In this document: positions 47,972-59,131 of the stretch, piece after piece
Layout: each line of letters starts with the position of its first letter
Numbering within the stretch: the first letter of the stretch is position 1
Source: Omphiscola glabra
Taxonomy: Eukaryota; Mollusca; Gastropoda; Lymnaeidae
Assembly (NCBI GenBank): GCA_964017045.1
Contig: OZ024794.1
Span: 5,368,329 to 5,432,328 of the forward strand
Direction of reading: 5' to 3'
DNA length: 64,000 nt
The notes under the pieces: generated by a model
Told to the model about the DNA's origin: nothing
The model's input: the letters and a program-made list of their open reading frames with translations, nothing else
Database searches by the model: none
Made by a program: the position numbers and the translations under genes

Positions 47972-49862
47972 AATTGGAAATCATCAGTATAATTAATAAA
48001 GTGCCTGGAAATCATCAGTATAATTAAGAAAGCGCCTGGAAATCATCAGCATAATTAAGAAAGCGCCTGGAAATCATCAGCATAATTAAGAAAGCGCCTG
48101 GAAATCATCAGCATAATTAAGAAAGCGCCTGGAAATCATCAGTATAATTAAGAAAGCGCCTGGAAATCATCCGTATAATTAAGAAAGCGCCTGGAAATCA
48201 TCAGCATAATTAAGAAAGCGCCTGGAAATCATCAGTATAATTAAGAAAGCGCCTGGAAATCATCAGCATAATTAAGAAAGCGCCTGGAAATCATCAGCAT
48301 AATTATGAAAGCGCCTGGAAATCATCAGTATAATTAAGAAAGCGCCTGGAAATCATCAGTATAATTATGAAAGCGCCTGGAAATCATCAGCATAATTAAG
48401 AAAGCGCCTGGAAATCATCAGTATAATTAAGAAAGCGCCTGGAAATCATCAGCATAATTAAGAAAGCGCCTGGAAATCATCAGCATAATTAAGAAAGCGC
48501 CTGGAAATCATCAGCATAATTAAGAAAGCGCCTGGAAATCATCAGCATAATTAAGAAAGCGCCTGGAAATCATCAGTATAATTAAGAAAGCGCCTGGAAA
48601 TCATCCGTATAATTAAGAAAGCGCCTGGAAATCATCAGTATAATTATGAAAGCGCCTGGAAATCATCAGCATAATTAAGAAAGCGCCTGGAAATCATCCG
48701 TATAATTAAGAAAGCGCCTGGAAATCATCAGCATAATTAAGAAAGCGCCTGGAAATCATCAGTATAATTAAGAAAGCGCCTGGAAATCATCAGCATAATT
48801 AAGAAAGCGCCTGGAAATCATCAGTATAATTAAGAAAGCGCCTGGAAATCATCAGCATAATTAAGAAAGCGCCTGGAAATCATCAGTATAATTAAGAAAG
48901 CGCCTGGATATCATCAGTATAATTATGAAAGCGCCTGGAAATCATCAGTATAATTAAGAAAGCGCCTGGAAATCATCAGTATAATTAAGAAAGCGCCTGG
49001 AAATCATCAGCATAATTAAGAAAGCGCCTGGAAATCATCAGTATAATTATGAAAGCGCCTGGAAATCATCAGTATAATTAAGAAAGCGCCTGGAAATCAT
49101 CAGTATAATTATGAAAGCGCCTGGAAATCATCCGCATAATTAAGAAAGCGCCTGGAAATCATCAGCATAATTAAGAAAGCGCCTGGAAATCATCAGCATA
49201 ATAAAGAAAGCGCCTGGAAATCATCAGTATAATTATGAAAGCGCCTGGAAATCATCCGCATAATTAAGAAAGCGCCTGGAAATCATCAGCATAATTAAGA
49301 AAGCGCCTGGAAATCATCAGTATAATTATGAAAGCGCCTGGAAATCATCCGCATAATTAAGAAAGCGCCTGGAAATCATCAGCATAATTAAGAAAGCGCC
49401 TGGAAATCATCAGTATAATTATGAAAGCGCCTGGAAATCATCAGTATAATTAAGAAAGCGCCTGGAAATCATCAGCATAATTAAGAAAGCGCCTGGAAAT
49501 CATCCGTATAATTAAGAAAGCGCCCGGAAATCATCCGTATAATTAAGAAAGCGCCTGGAAATCATCAGTATAATTAAGAAAGCGCCTGGAAATCATCAGT
49601 ATAATTAAGAAAGCGCCTGGAAATCATTAGTATTGTTAAGAAAGCGCCTGGAAATCATCAGTATAATTAAGAAAGCGCCTGGAAATCATCAGCATAATTA
49701 AGAAAGCGCCTGGAAATCATCCGTATAATTAAGAAAGCGCCTGGAAATCATCCGTATAAATAAGAAAGCGGCTGGAAATCATCAGTATAATTAAGAAAGC
49801 GCCTGGAAATCATCCGTATAATTAAGAAAGCGCCTGGAAATCATCCGTATAATTAAGAAAGA
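47972..49862. repeat. 31-bp satellite, about 61 copies
   Basis: Core aagaaagcgcctggaaatca then tcagtataatt, with cag/ccg, gcat/gtat and aag/atg variants shuffled among copies. Same period as the Ginger-derived satellite but unrelated in sequence. Confidence 0.97.
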
Positions 49863-50411
49863 GCCCCAGTTCAAACTTTTTTTTAAAGTCTTAAATTTCT
49901 TTATTTTTACACTGGAACTTTTATTGTATCGTTTATTTTTAGTAATGTATCTCTTTACCTTATCTATCCTTTGTAATCGCAAACTTTGTTTTTCATCTGA
50001 ATCTATTCCAAAGTTTTGACAATTTTTTAAAAACTACATTCAGGATGTTCAATTTAAAATCTAGAAGAAAATAACTTCTAGTTGGCCAGATTCATCGCAT
50101 TAAATAAAGGAAGGCTCAACTAATTTAAAATTATGGTAAAAATCATTTCAAAGGAAGTTTAAAATAGCTTAGTTTTAAGATGAGCCTGAACGAAAGAAAT
50201 AATTCAGGCAAAAGTTTGAGAACCTCTCTGGTGAGGTAGTTAACCTAAATTGAAATTGTAGTAATTGTGTTAGATAGCATTATAGAGAAGTCTGAGATTT
50301 CAATTGGTATCGCTTCAATCGGCTAAGGCCGACACTGTCTTTGAGGTTTGAAATTCACCTTAGTCCAGGACAAAGACTGTATGGTAAGTAAAGGAAATTT
50401 GATGATGATGG
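49863..50411. other. AT-rich DNA with a hAT-like end
   Basis: aaaagtttgagaacctctctgg at about 50,211-50,232 matches the right TIR of the 46.8-kb element. Otherwise nothing is recognised. Confidence 0.4.
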
Positions 50412-50720
50412 TTGAGTACTTGTATAGCGCATGTATCCCTCTTAGCATTATCACAGTGCTCTGAGGAGGATTGAGTACTTTTATAGCACTTGTCTCCATG
50501 CTATTTTAGCATGATCACAGCACTCTGATGATAATTGAGTACTTTTATAGCACTTGTCTCCTTGCTATTTTAGCATGATCACAGCGCTCTGATGAAAATT
50601 GAGTACTTTTATAGCACTTGTCTCCTTGCTATTTTAGCATGATCACAGCGCTCTGATGATAATTGAGTACTTTTATGGCACTTGTCTCCATGATATTTTA
50701 ACATGATCACAGTGCTCTGA
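50412..50720. repeat. 64-bp tandem repeat, 5 copies
   Basis: Copies of ttgagtacttttatagcact start at 50,412, 50,471, 50,535, 50,599 and 50,663, each ending agcatgatcacagcgctctg. Confidence 0.93.
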
Positions 50721-51380
50721 TGTCATAAAATCTATTTAAAGAAAAATGTCTTTAAATGTTTCTTAAATGATTTTTTTTATCATTTTCAATTTCCCTCAAA
50801 AATTGAGGCAAACTGTTCCATAATTTTGGTGAAATAGTTTCAAAAGAGCGCACTGCGTATGAATTCTTTCTATGCCCATCCACACGGGAACTCTCTGTAA
50901 GGACTGTGTTGAAGAGCGCAGTTTCTGTATAGATACATAATGCATGTTTACAAATCAGTTTTTAAAAATATTCTGGTGCAGAGCCTTCTAAACAGCTGTA
51001 TGCCAGGGACAGAATACGCTCAATAACAGGAAACTGAGAACTGGGGTGATGTGGTCAGATTTCTTTGTACACGATACAATGCGTGCTGCAGTATTGTGTA
51101 CATTATGGAGTTTCTGAAATTGGTTTTGAGGTAAAGGGGGGCAATTCGTTCAAGTCTATTTCTCTGACTGTCGAAACAACTTAGACAGACACCATTAATG
51201 ATCTGTAGGTCTGAAAAATTGCTACACAGCGTTCAACATAGTCTTGTCATGAAGTGCACACTGCAACACGATTGAGTTTGGTTGGAAAAATATATGAAAA
51301 ATTGAAGCTTTTGATTGTCTATTAGATGTGCGTTAGAATGTATGTACAAAATATGTCTCATAAAATGAATCAAAAGTTTG
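50721..51380. other. Possible interspersed repeat, unidentified
   Basis: A more balanced stretch (50,820-51,200) containing aagagcgcactgcgtatga and aactggggtgatgtggtcag. It looks like older dispersed-repeat sequence that continues the 64-bp unit, but I cannot name a family. No open frame of note. Confidence 0.35.
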
Positions 51381-51382
51381 GC

Positions 51383-51547
51383 TCAGAACAGCATGCTCAG
51401 AACAGCATGGCTCAGAACAGCCTGCCCCAGCATAACCTGGCTCAGAACGGCCTACCTCAGAACGGCCTACCTCAGAACGGCCTGCCTCAGAACGGCCTGC
51501 CTCAGAACGGCCTGCCTCAGAACGGCCTGCATCAGAACGGCCTGGCT
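51383..51547. repeat. 15-bp tandem repeat (cagaacggcctgcct), about 11 copies
   Basis: The period is a multiple of 3, so NGLPQ and related cycles stay open on both strands. Without other coding evidence this is treated as a repeat, not a gene. Confidence 0.93.
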
Positions 51548-51994
51548 CATTTGCGTGCAACCGAGAGCTACTGTAGATCTACTCAAGTCCTCTGGTGTTG
51601 TAAACCATGATCGTATCAGCACCTCCGTGAGCTCCTCTGTTTCTGGAAACTTGGTAACAAAAATATATCAACTGGTCAAAACAGAGAACATAGCTACTAA
51701 ATGCATTACAAAGTGTGTAAAAGGGGCTTGGGTCTGTTTCTTCCACTCATTTACAATCTAGCAAGCGTTAGTGGGTTTTCTTGGGGTGGAAAACTAGCGT
51801 AGGCTTGCTACGCATCGTTAGATGGTTTTACAAGTTTAATCTCCCGATATCATTTAAACACTACTGTCGACACAATTGCTCCGAGCCGTGCACATTTCCT
51901 CGAGACAATGATATCGTACGACGACGATGTGTCACTTCCATCAAGTGGCGCCAAAATTATCGGCGTGCCAGGAAGAGACCCACGCGTCTTCAGG
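51548..51994. other. Unique sequence, no gene recognised
   Basis: Balanced composition with short frames lacking motifs. Confidence 0.4.
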
Positions 51995-52190
51995 GTACAT
52001 GACAAGACGTCTATTCTTCGGCTATATAGTAGTTAGGACGATATCGCCAGACGTTTCACAGGACGTCTATCCTTCAGCAATATAGTAGTTAGGACAATAT
52101 CGCCAGACGTTTCACAAGACGTCTATCCTTCAGCAATATAGTAGTTAGGACAATATCGCCAGACGTTTCACAAGACGTCTATCCTTGTGA
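51995..52190. repeat. 57-bp tandem repeat, 3 copies
   Basis: Core agacgtctatccttcagcaa then tatagtagttaggacaatat; the rest of the unit is cgccagacgtttcacaa. Confidence 0.93.
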
Positions 52191-52309
52191 GTTAGTTAGG
52201 ACAATTGAATGAGGATGTGCAAGCTTTCCTTACATGAACCATTTAATTCGAGCATAGAGGTGAATTTGTTTAATGGGTGTGGGGTGGATTCTGAATGTTG
52301 TATGACAAG

Positions 52310-52590
52310 TCATGGTTTGGGGGTGGTGGAGGTGAATGACGTATGAGTGGTCAAATGTTTGGTTGTGGGGGAGGTGAATGACGTATGAGTGGTCAAATGT
52401 TTGGGGGTGGTGGAGGTCAATGACGTATGAGTGGTCATAGGTTTGAGGGTGTGGGAGGTGAATTACATATGAGTGGTCAAATGTTTGGGGGTGGGGGAGG
52501 TGAATTACATATGATGGATCATGATTTTGGGGGGTGGTAAAGGAGGTGAATGACGTATGAGTGGTCATGGTTTGGGGGGGGTGTGGTGGA
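52310..52590. repeat. About 40-bp repeat, 7 copies
   Basis: Core gaatgacgtatgagtggtca then a G-run tract. Complementary-strand frames (SYVIHLPHPQTFD type) are artefacts. Confidence 0.9.
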
Positions 52591-52874
52591 GGGGAAAAAA
52601 CCCGAAAACAAATGAACAATAACATAAACTAAAATATGTGAACCAACACGTCCCCCTCCCGCCTGATGGTTAAATTTGAACAACTTAACAAATAGGCTAC
52701 TCTCCATAATCTGAATATTGCCTTATTAAGAGGCACAGGGAAGATTTAGTTTCTTTCAAGTTTCTCCTTGATAGATATTTGTTGTTTTGTTTTTTCTTAT
52801 TCTGTTTTTTTGCCAGGGATTATGTTGTTTTTTCCCCCATGAAATCACTTATTTAACACATATTTATATTCCAG

Positions 52875-53099
52875 CCAATCAGAATGAAGCACGCGAGTAG
52901 TGTGACCTTCCTGACCCTCATTACCATTGGTCTAACTTTAGGACAAATTCATTTTACACCGGATTGGGGCAACAACGGGAAACGCTCACTTGACGGTCAG
53001 TTTGTTGACGACGGCTCCTATAGCAACACTTACAGTACAACTTCCTGTTTGGAGCAGACGGATCTCAAATTTTTATTGGAAATAGCCAAACTTTTAACA
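52875..53099 (+). CDS. AKH: Adipokinetic hormone precursor, signal peptide and hormone exon
   Basis: Secreted neuropeptide precursor of the GnRH/AKH/corazonin superfamily; AKHs signal through a G-protein-coupled receptor, with metabolic and reproductive roles reported in invertebrates. The exon starts after the acceptor ttatattccag (AG 52,873-52,874). The ATG at 52,884 opens 72 codons and the exon ends at donor aca|gtaagt (GT 53,100-53,101), phase 0. Residues 1-20 are a hydrophobic signal peptide ending GLTLG. Residues 21-31, QIHFTPDWGNN, are the hormone, with Gln for pyroglutamate, Gly32 as amide donor and Lys33-Arg34 as the cleavage site. The associated peptide begins SLDGQF and has Cys55 and LLEIAKLLT. 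From memory it is close to Aplysia AKH (QIHFSPDWGT) but extended by one residue. Reading on past the donor meets a stop after 5 codons, so the rest of the precursor must be in later exons. Confidence 0.92.
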
Positions 53100-53265
53100 G
53101 TAAGTTTCTTTCATTAATTGACTTTTCTGTCAGGAAAAAGTTTCATTAATGAAACATTATGTCCATAAACTATCTCATTAAAGGACCTTTGTTTCCACAG
53201 ACAGCTTCACAAATAGACCATTTCTTATGAATAAACCTTTTTTTCTGGAAACAGTTCCATTAAGG

Positions 53266-53462
53266 CAGTGGTCTTCAACCTTTCTACTGCCGCGACCCTT
53301 TAATACAGTTCATCATGTTGTGGCGACCCCCAACCACAACAGTATTTTCGTTGCCACTTGATAACTGTGGAGTATAAGTGTTATCCGATGGTCTTAAGCG
53401 ACCCCTGTGAAAGGGTCTTTCGACCCCCAAAGGGGTCGCGACCCACAGGTTGAGAACCGCTG
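53266..53462. mobile_element. hAT-type MITE, 197 bp (family 2, copy 1)
   Basis: Ends CAGTGGTCTTCAACCT and aggttgagaaccgctg are flanked by cattaagg (53,258-53,265) and cattaatg (53,463-53,470), 7/8 matching. It lies in the AKH intron just after the hormone exon. Same family and exactly the same length as the copy at 58,415, in opposite orientation. Confidence 0.9.
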
Positions 53463-53470
53463 CATTAATG

Positions 53471-54371
53471 GACATTTCTAGCTGGAGATAGTTCCATTAA
53501 GTTCTTTTTACCTATCTAGCTGGTTTTAGCAGCTGCTAAGCTAATTTACATTAATTTACAATGGAAGGAGCGATACATTCTCAAAGTCCGTTTAGTAAAA
53601 GATACTTACTGTCATCAGTGAGTTCCCACGGAGAGGGGAGGGGGGGGGTGTTCAGATGTTCGGGCTTTGTATGGTGTGTGGAGGGGGCGCTCCGCCCCAG
53701 AGGGGGGGGTGGCATTTTTGGCATATTGTTGAGGTTTTAGCCTGGAAGGGGTTTCCAACCAACTTGACCTGCTCAGGGTGGCACATTAGGCATAATGGCG
53801 CCCAGGGTCAGCTATAATTCCACCCAAGTCGCCTAACTACAGCTAAATTTATTTGAGTTGAGGGTGTGCTTTTGTTTCAAGTTTTAGCCCAACTATTTGT
53901 ATCAATATTAAAGGGAAATGATACATTAGTCCATGCACGGAAATCATCTTGATTACTACCCATCCAGTATTTATTGTAAGGTGCCGACCATTATTATGAT
54001 TAGGTTTGGGGGGCAGAAGGGCACCGATAATGGGGTGGGGACTGGGAGGGGACAGCTTCAGTGCATTTTAGGACATTAGTAAAACAGAGTTAGGTTAAAC
54101 CTGACAAAAAAGAACGCAACAAAACAACGAACGTTTCGGCATTTGAGGGCAGGGCAGAGCATCTATTAGGGCGTAAATCAGGCATTACGCCACCCCGTAC
54201 TATCCATAAGATGAGTGCCCTTGGGTTGTGGTGCACCCCAGGAGGAGAAGCAGATAGCGAGGGCGTCCATTGAAAGCGGGGGAAAGGGGGAGGGGCTCAA
54301 TGTATCCTTCACCAGAAAAATTTTGATTAATAAAAAAAATTAGTTATGAATCGTTGCGCATACCTAAATTT
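53471..54371. other. Intronic DNA, G-rich stretches
   Basis: G runs at 53,638-53,649 and 53,700-53,711. No recognised gene or element with paired ends. Confidence 0.4.
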
Positions 54372-54726
54372 AGTTGTGCACCATTGTGCACTAAATCTGA
54401 GAACAACATAAGTTGTGCATCATTGTGCACTGAACCTGAGAACAACAGAAGTTGTGCATCATTGTGCACTGAATCTGAGAACAACATAAGTTGTGCATCA
54501 TTGTGCACTGAATCTGAGAACAACAGAAGTTGTGCATCATTGTCCACTGAATCTGAGAACAACAGAATTTGTGCAATTTTGTCCACTGAATCTGAGAACA
54601 ACATAAGTTGTGCATCATTGTGCACTGAATATGAGAACAACAGAAGTTGTGCATCATTGTGCACTGAATCTGAGAACAACAGAAGTTGTGCATCATTGTG
54701 CACTGAATCTGAGAACAACAGAAGTT
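54372..54726. repeat. 39-bp tandem repeat, about 9 copies
   Basis: Core agttgtgcatcattgtgcac then tgaatctgagaacaacaga. As 39 equals 13 codons, 100-148-residue open frames occur on both strands with cycles such as CASLCTESENNRS. No splice or start context marks them as coding. Confidence 0.95.
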
Positions 54727-55751
54727 CGATGTCCCTTGACATTGTGGTGTTTATACAATTTGTGTTTTCATTTGTTATTAAGTGTAACATTGGTTTATAA
54801 TTTCTATTTCAACTATTTATTTCGTTACACTCCTTAAATAATACATGAAATGAAACTGCATACAAAAACAATTAGACGTTACAGAAGCAAATAATAATAG
54901 TTACCTTTCTTAAATATTACGAGTTTTACCAGACACATAAAAGGAAAAAGTCTCTATGTCCGAAATCGCAATTTCTATAAACTGTATATGAATGGCATAA
55001 AATAAAACTATTAACTAAAATATGTTTAGTGCATAACATTGTTCAATGAACACCCTGGCCTAGTTTAAACGTCCATCCGAGATGACAAAGAAAAAAAACA
55101 ATTTAAACATATTGACAGTGTGTGATAGTTGGCATGAACGAATACAAAAAAAAAAATTATAATCTAGGTCTTTACGGCGATGGAAAGTTAGTTTAATTGT
55201 TTTGAGCATAGGCGGCCTCCAACACCCCCCCACCCCCCACACACCCGAAATGCAAGTGTTAAAACTTGGTAAGGTGAAAAAATAAACAAAGTTTAGAAAA
55301 TTTATTTTAAAAATGTTGTGTAAAAAATAGTCTACTGAACAACGTCACCAATGAGCGTAGCTACACGTCATTGGTCGTAAGATTAAACCTCACTATTTTT
55401 AGATTGATGTTACCATTTACAGCGTCTGAAGATAAGTGTTATGATAATTAATGTGTTTTTTTTAATGGTTATTTTAGCCTATTTTTAACCCTCATTTTCG
55501 GGGTGGGGGGTGCTGTGGAAGGGGGCAGTTGACGTGCTTGGGGAGATTCCAGGGACGAACACCGTTTGCAACCACTAATGTGATTTTTTAAATACCTATA
55601 TATGTCAACAACGAGGACACTTAACTTTCTTTAAAAAAAAAAAAAAAAAAAAGGGGGGGGGGGGGGGATTGTTCGTGCACCCCCAATTTAAAGAGACCTG
55701 AAAGAAACAATGACCTCATACTCAAAAAATGTGTAAAACTATCTATTTAGG
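54727..55751. other. AT-rich intronic DNA
   Basis: A long A run followed by a G run at about 55,633-55,669. No gene recognised. Confidence 0.4.
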
Positions 55752-55759
55752 ATCTAGAC

Positions 55760-55965
55760 CAGGGGTCGGCTAACTCATTTGTCAAAAGAGCCAAAAATCA
55801 GCAGCAGCACGATTTAAAAAAAATTGAGAGCCAAATTTCTTCTCAAGAACCTAACAAGAACCATGTTTTTCGGAGTCAAAACTGATTTGTGGTCGACTGG
55901 CCGAGCCGCACTCAGGTCGCTAAAGAGCCGCATGCGGCTAGCGAGCCGCGGTTTGCTGACCAGTG
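55760..55965. mobile_element. hAT-type MITE, 206 bp (family 1, copy 2)
   Basis: Ends CAGGGGTCGGCTAAC and gctgaccagtg are flanked by atctagac (55,752-55,759) and atctagag (55,966-55,973). Interior words gagccaaaaatcagca and ctggccgagccgcactcagg are shared with the 32,552 copy. Confidence 0.87.
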
Positions 55966-56289
55966 ATCTAGAGGAAGCAGGCAAACGTATATATTACCAC
56001 ACTGATTGTAAGCATAGTATGCTTCGTGTTTCTTATGTTGTCTACCGTTTCTGTAAGTAGCAATTGTACTTTTTTTTAAATTTCTTGACCAGAGAGAGGC
56101 CAAACGTTTGAGCTCCTGTCTGAAGGAGTGCCCGACATTGTGAGGTCGTCAGGCCATACTGTGAGGATCACAGGATGGAGCCCGTCATGCCAATAGTAGG
56201 TCATGATATAACATTAGATAAATTTAGAGTACCATCATGACGATTATGTGTTAGAAATATCGTGTTCTTTCTATGTGTATGCTAACAAT

Positions 56290-56700
56290 GGTGCATGTGT
56301 CCAGGTTTGTATGCATTCAGTTTTGCCTGTGCTCAGTTTCGTATAAGTTCAGTTTCGTATGTGTTCAGTTTCGTATGTGTTCATTTGTGTATGCGTTCCA
56401 TTTTGCATGTGTTCAGTTGTGTATGTGTTCAGATTTGTATGTGTTCAGTTTCCCGTGTGTTCAGGTGTGTATGTGTTCGGTTTCGTTTGTGTTCAGTTTT
56501 GTATGTATGTGTTCAGTTTTGTAGGTGTTCATTTGTTTATGTGTTCAATTTTGCATATGTTCAGTTGTGTATGTGTTCAGATTTGTATGTTTTCAGTTTC
56601 CCGTGTGTTCAGTTGTGTATGTGTTCGGTTTCGTTTGTGTTCAGTTTTGTATGTGCACCGTCTCGTATGTGTTTGGCTGAGTGTGTGTAAAGTTGTTGGG
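56290..56700. repeat. Diverged repeat, gtatgtgttcagtttcgt units
   Basis: About 23 imperfect units of 16-20 bp. The 83-131-residue Cys/Val/Phe-rich frames are artefacts. Confidence 0.88.
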
Positions 56701-57807
56701 GTGTAGTTGTATCAACACGAAGCTTTCTGTATCGATCTAGGTTGCCAGCCGTTTTGTAAATTTAAGGTCCTAAAGGGGGCTCGTCCTTAACTGGCCCTAA
56801 AATCTTTTGGATGTCCTTTAATTAAAACCGACCATTGAAAACAAAGTTGTTGATGCTTTGTTTGCAGTTCATGAACTTCCTTAAGTCTTGGGGTCATCGG
56901 TAAACAAACCCAAATTCAATATCACATATGATTCTTTAAAACAAGCAAAAAACGTCATATCCCATACCCAAATATGTCACAAACACAAAGCGCATAGCAA
57001 CAGCTGCACAATTAATCTCCACACCAAAACACGCACCCGCACCCATTGAACAAGTCATTAACATCCCCCCCCCCCCCCCAAAACCGGAAAAATATGAACA
57101 AATGATTTTTTGGGGATAGGATGTGACGCTGAAAATTTGACTGGATATGTTATCATTGGCAACGAGTCTATGTGCTAAGTTTCAGCTCGATAAGATGACG
57201 GGATGTGGAAGATTTTGCCAGAAAGAAATACCAGTGCAAAGGGAAGTTAAATGTCAAGGATTTTTTAAAATGAGATAGCATAAAAAAAATCGTTTGAAAC
57301 GAAACACAATTTTGAAATCACGTGATTTCTTCTTAATTTCTTTAGAATTGTATCATCGTAACGAGGAGAACGTGCCATGCTGGTGATAATGTCATACAAT
57401 GAACTCCATTATAAGCTCAACTCATGGTCTTCTGACATAGAGTCATAGTGACATAGTCATAGAAACATTGTCATGTTATATCTTAGATCTAGCAGCTGGA
57501 GTCACATGGGATAACGATATCTCTATATTGTTAAGCGTCATGGTTTAAAAGGCGTTTATTTAAAAACATGCATCCAAAGGGTTTTTCTGTCAAATTATTT
57601 CTGAGGCATGAGAGTCATTTTATTGCGTTGGTTTCGTTGGTATCGATGATACTGGTGTAATTGTGGAATCGTTTATAATTCAAGACACGATTCCAAACAG
57701 CAGTTTTTAGAATACAAGATCATCTCTTATATATATTTTGCTTCTGGTGTGTCCTGCTATTCTTCAAAACTGTAATTCTCCAAACTCCACTTGTTTTATA
57801 TTAATAG
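56701..57807. other. Intronic DNA with a reversed Helitron-like fragment
   Basis: At about 57,115-57,215 the complement reads cgagctgaaacttagcacatagactcgttg, cognate to 25,135-25,165 of the Helitron candidate. A C run lies at 57,064-57,079. Confidence 0.45.
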
Positions 57808-57873
57808 TTTGAGTGGAAAAAAAGGCTGTCATGCAGAGTCATGCGTGACGTCATGCGTGACAGTTGGGTTCAG
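57808..57873 (+). CDS. AKH: Candidate second coding exon of the AKH precursor
   Basis: A 66-bp open segment lies between acceptor ttttatattaatag (AG 57,806-57,807) and a perfect donor cag|gtaagt (57,874). It is phase 0 at both ends, so it joins the hormone exon without a shift. It encodes 22 residues beginning FEWKKRLSC. In the joined protein Cys81 would stand 13 residues after the LLEI of the hormone exon. In insect AKH precursors as I remember them (for example Drosophila Akh) the second cysteine also lies 13 residues after LLEI, and the two cysteines form the precursor's conserved pair. It contains an in-frame 12-bp duplication (VMRD twice) with a TGACGTCA at the join. The final exon is not identified. 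The intron would be 4.7 kb. Confidence 0.55.
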
Positions 57874-57939
57874 GTAAGTGTTTTAATTATTTTTTTTTAT
57901 TTAGGGGAAGACGGCTATTATATAAATCACTAAAGAGAC

Positions 57940-58414
57940 ACGGGTATGGTGTAGGACATTTTGTAGGACTGTCTGTATAACTTTCTGTAGGCTCATCATT
58001 TAAAGGCCTGCAGGAAGGGTGTAAGACTTACGACTATTGTTTTAATTCCGACGGGTAGGTTGTAGGACTGTCTGTTGGACTGTTGTTTAAAGGCTGGCAG
58101 GTAGGATGTAGGACTGTCTGTTGGACTGTTGTTTAAAGGCTGGCAGGTAGGTTGTAGGACTGTCTGTTGGACTGTTATTTAAAGGCTGGCAGGTAGGATG
58201 TAGGACTGTCTGTTGGACTGTTGTTTAAAGGCTGGCAGGTAGGATGTAGGACTGTCTGTTGGACTGTTGTTTAAAGGCTGGCAGGTAGGATGTAGGGCTG
58301 TCTGTTGGACTGTTGTTTAAAGGCCGGAAGGTAGGATGTAGGACTGTCTTTAGGACTATTATTTAAGGGCCAGCAGGTAAGGTATAGGAATGTCTGTAGG
58401 CCTATTGTTTAAAG
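57940..58414. repeat. 46-bp tandem repeat, about 9 copies (left ones diverged)
   Basis: Core gtaggactgtctgttggact then gttgtttaaaggctggcag. The right-most unit is interrupted by the MITE at 58,415. Confidence 0.93.
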
Positions 58415-58611
58415 CGGCGGTTCTCAACCTGTGGGTCGCGACTCCTTTGTGGTTCGAATGACCCTTTCACAGGGGTCGCCTAGGACCATCGGAAAACACA
58501 TACACTCTACAGTTATGACGTATAAATGAACATAATTTTGTAGTTGGGGGTCGCCAGAACATGAGGAACTGTATTAAAGTGTCGCAGCATTAGAAAGGTT
58601 GAGAACCACCG
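58415..58611. mobile_element. hAT-type MITE, 197 bp (family 2, copy 2)
   Basis: Ends CGGCGGTTCTCAACCT and aggttgagaaccaccg are flanked by gtttaaag (58,407-58,414) and gtttaaaa (58,612-58,619). The target is the gtttaaag word of the 46-bp minisatellite unit, so it inserted into an existing array. Confidence 0.9.
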
Positions 58612-58619
58612 GTTTAAAA

Positions 58620-59130
58620 GTTGGCATATGTTATAGAACATGAGAAATTAACTCCTTTTTATAACATTTTGACACACCGTGTATATTCTCAAAATACCCG
58701 GACCCGGTGTAAAAAGAGCTGCACCTGGTTAAGCCCGTAGCCATGAAATAGTTGACCATCTGCTCCCGACACCAAACAGTGAGTGTCATAAGGGCACCTG
58801 CCCTAAGTCCCCACTATTTCATGTACATTTAAAGATAGAACAAAAAAACGCTCTATATCAAGGACACGTATCCTTGTATCATGGCCAACGTCGAGCTGTC
58901 AATTAAGCAACAACCAGGTCGGCCACGTCAACGCCAACGTGCTTGGCTAGTGCTATAATCTCCCTTTAATGTTAGTGTTATTATTTCCCCTGGAGGGTTC
59001 ACCAATCGAGTTTGATCTTCCAAAGAGTAAAGCAGACAAAATCGAAAGTCTTGTGGTTTTTTTTTTAATTTTGAAAAAGTCTTTTGATCAGCTTTCAATG
59101 AATTTCACATGGCCAATGTTTTTATTTCGT
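58620..59130. other. Unique sequence, no gene recognised
   Basis: The open frame at 58,969-59,274 overlaps the next repeat and has no known motif. Confidence 0.4.
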
Positions 59131-59131
59131 T

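Noticed and set aside
36440..49862. Common origin of the two 31-bp satellites (36.4-40.2 kb and 48.0-49.9 kb)
   Set aside because: Same period but no sequence similarity. The first is Ginger coding sequence; the second has no visible source.
51326..51761. Gln/Asn/Gly-Leu-Pro repeat protein
   Set aside because: Open only because the 15-bp unit is a multiple of three, and equally open on the other strand (GRSEA cycles). No start context or splice evidence.
53100..53117. Read-through end of the hormone ORF (VSFFH then stop) as the natural C-terminus
   Set aside because: The sequence there is a strong splice donor (ca|gtaagt), and ending here would remove the second cysteine expected in AKH precursors.
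56273..56706. Three overlapping Cys-rich plus-strand frames of 83-131 residues
   Set aside because: They follow the gtatgtgttcagt minisatellite in all three frames.
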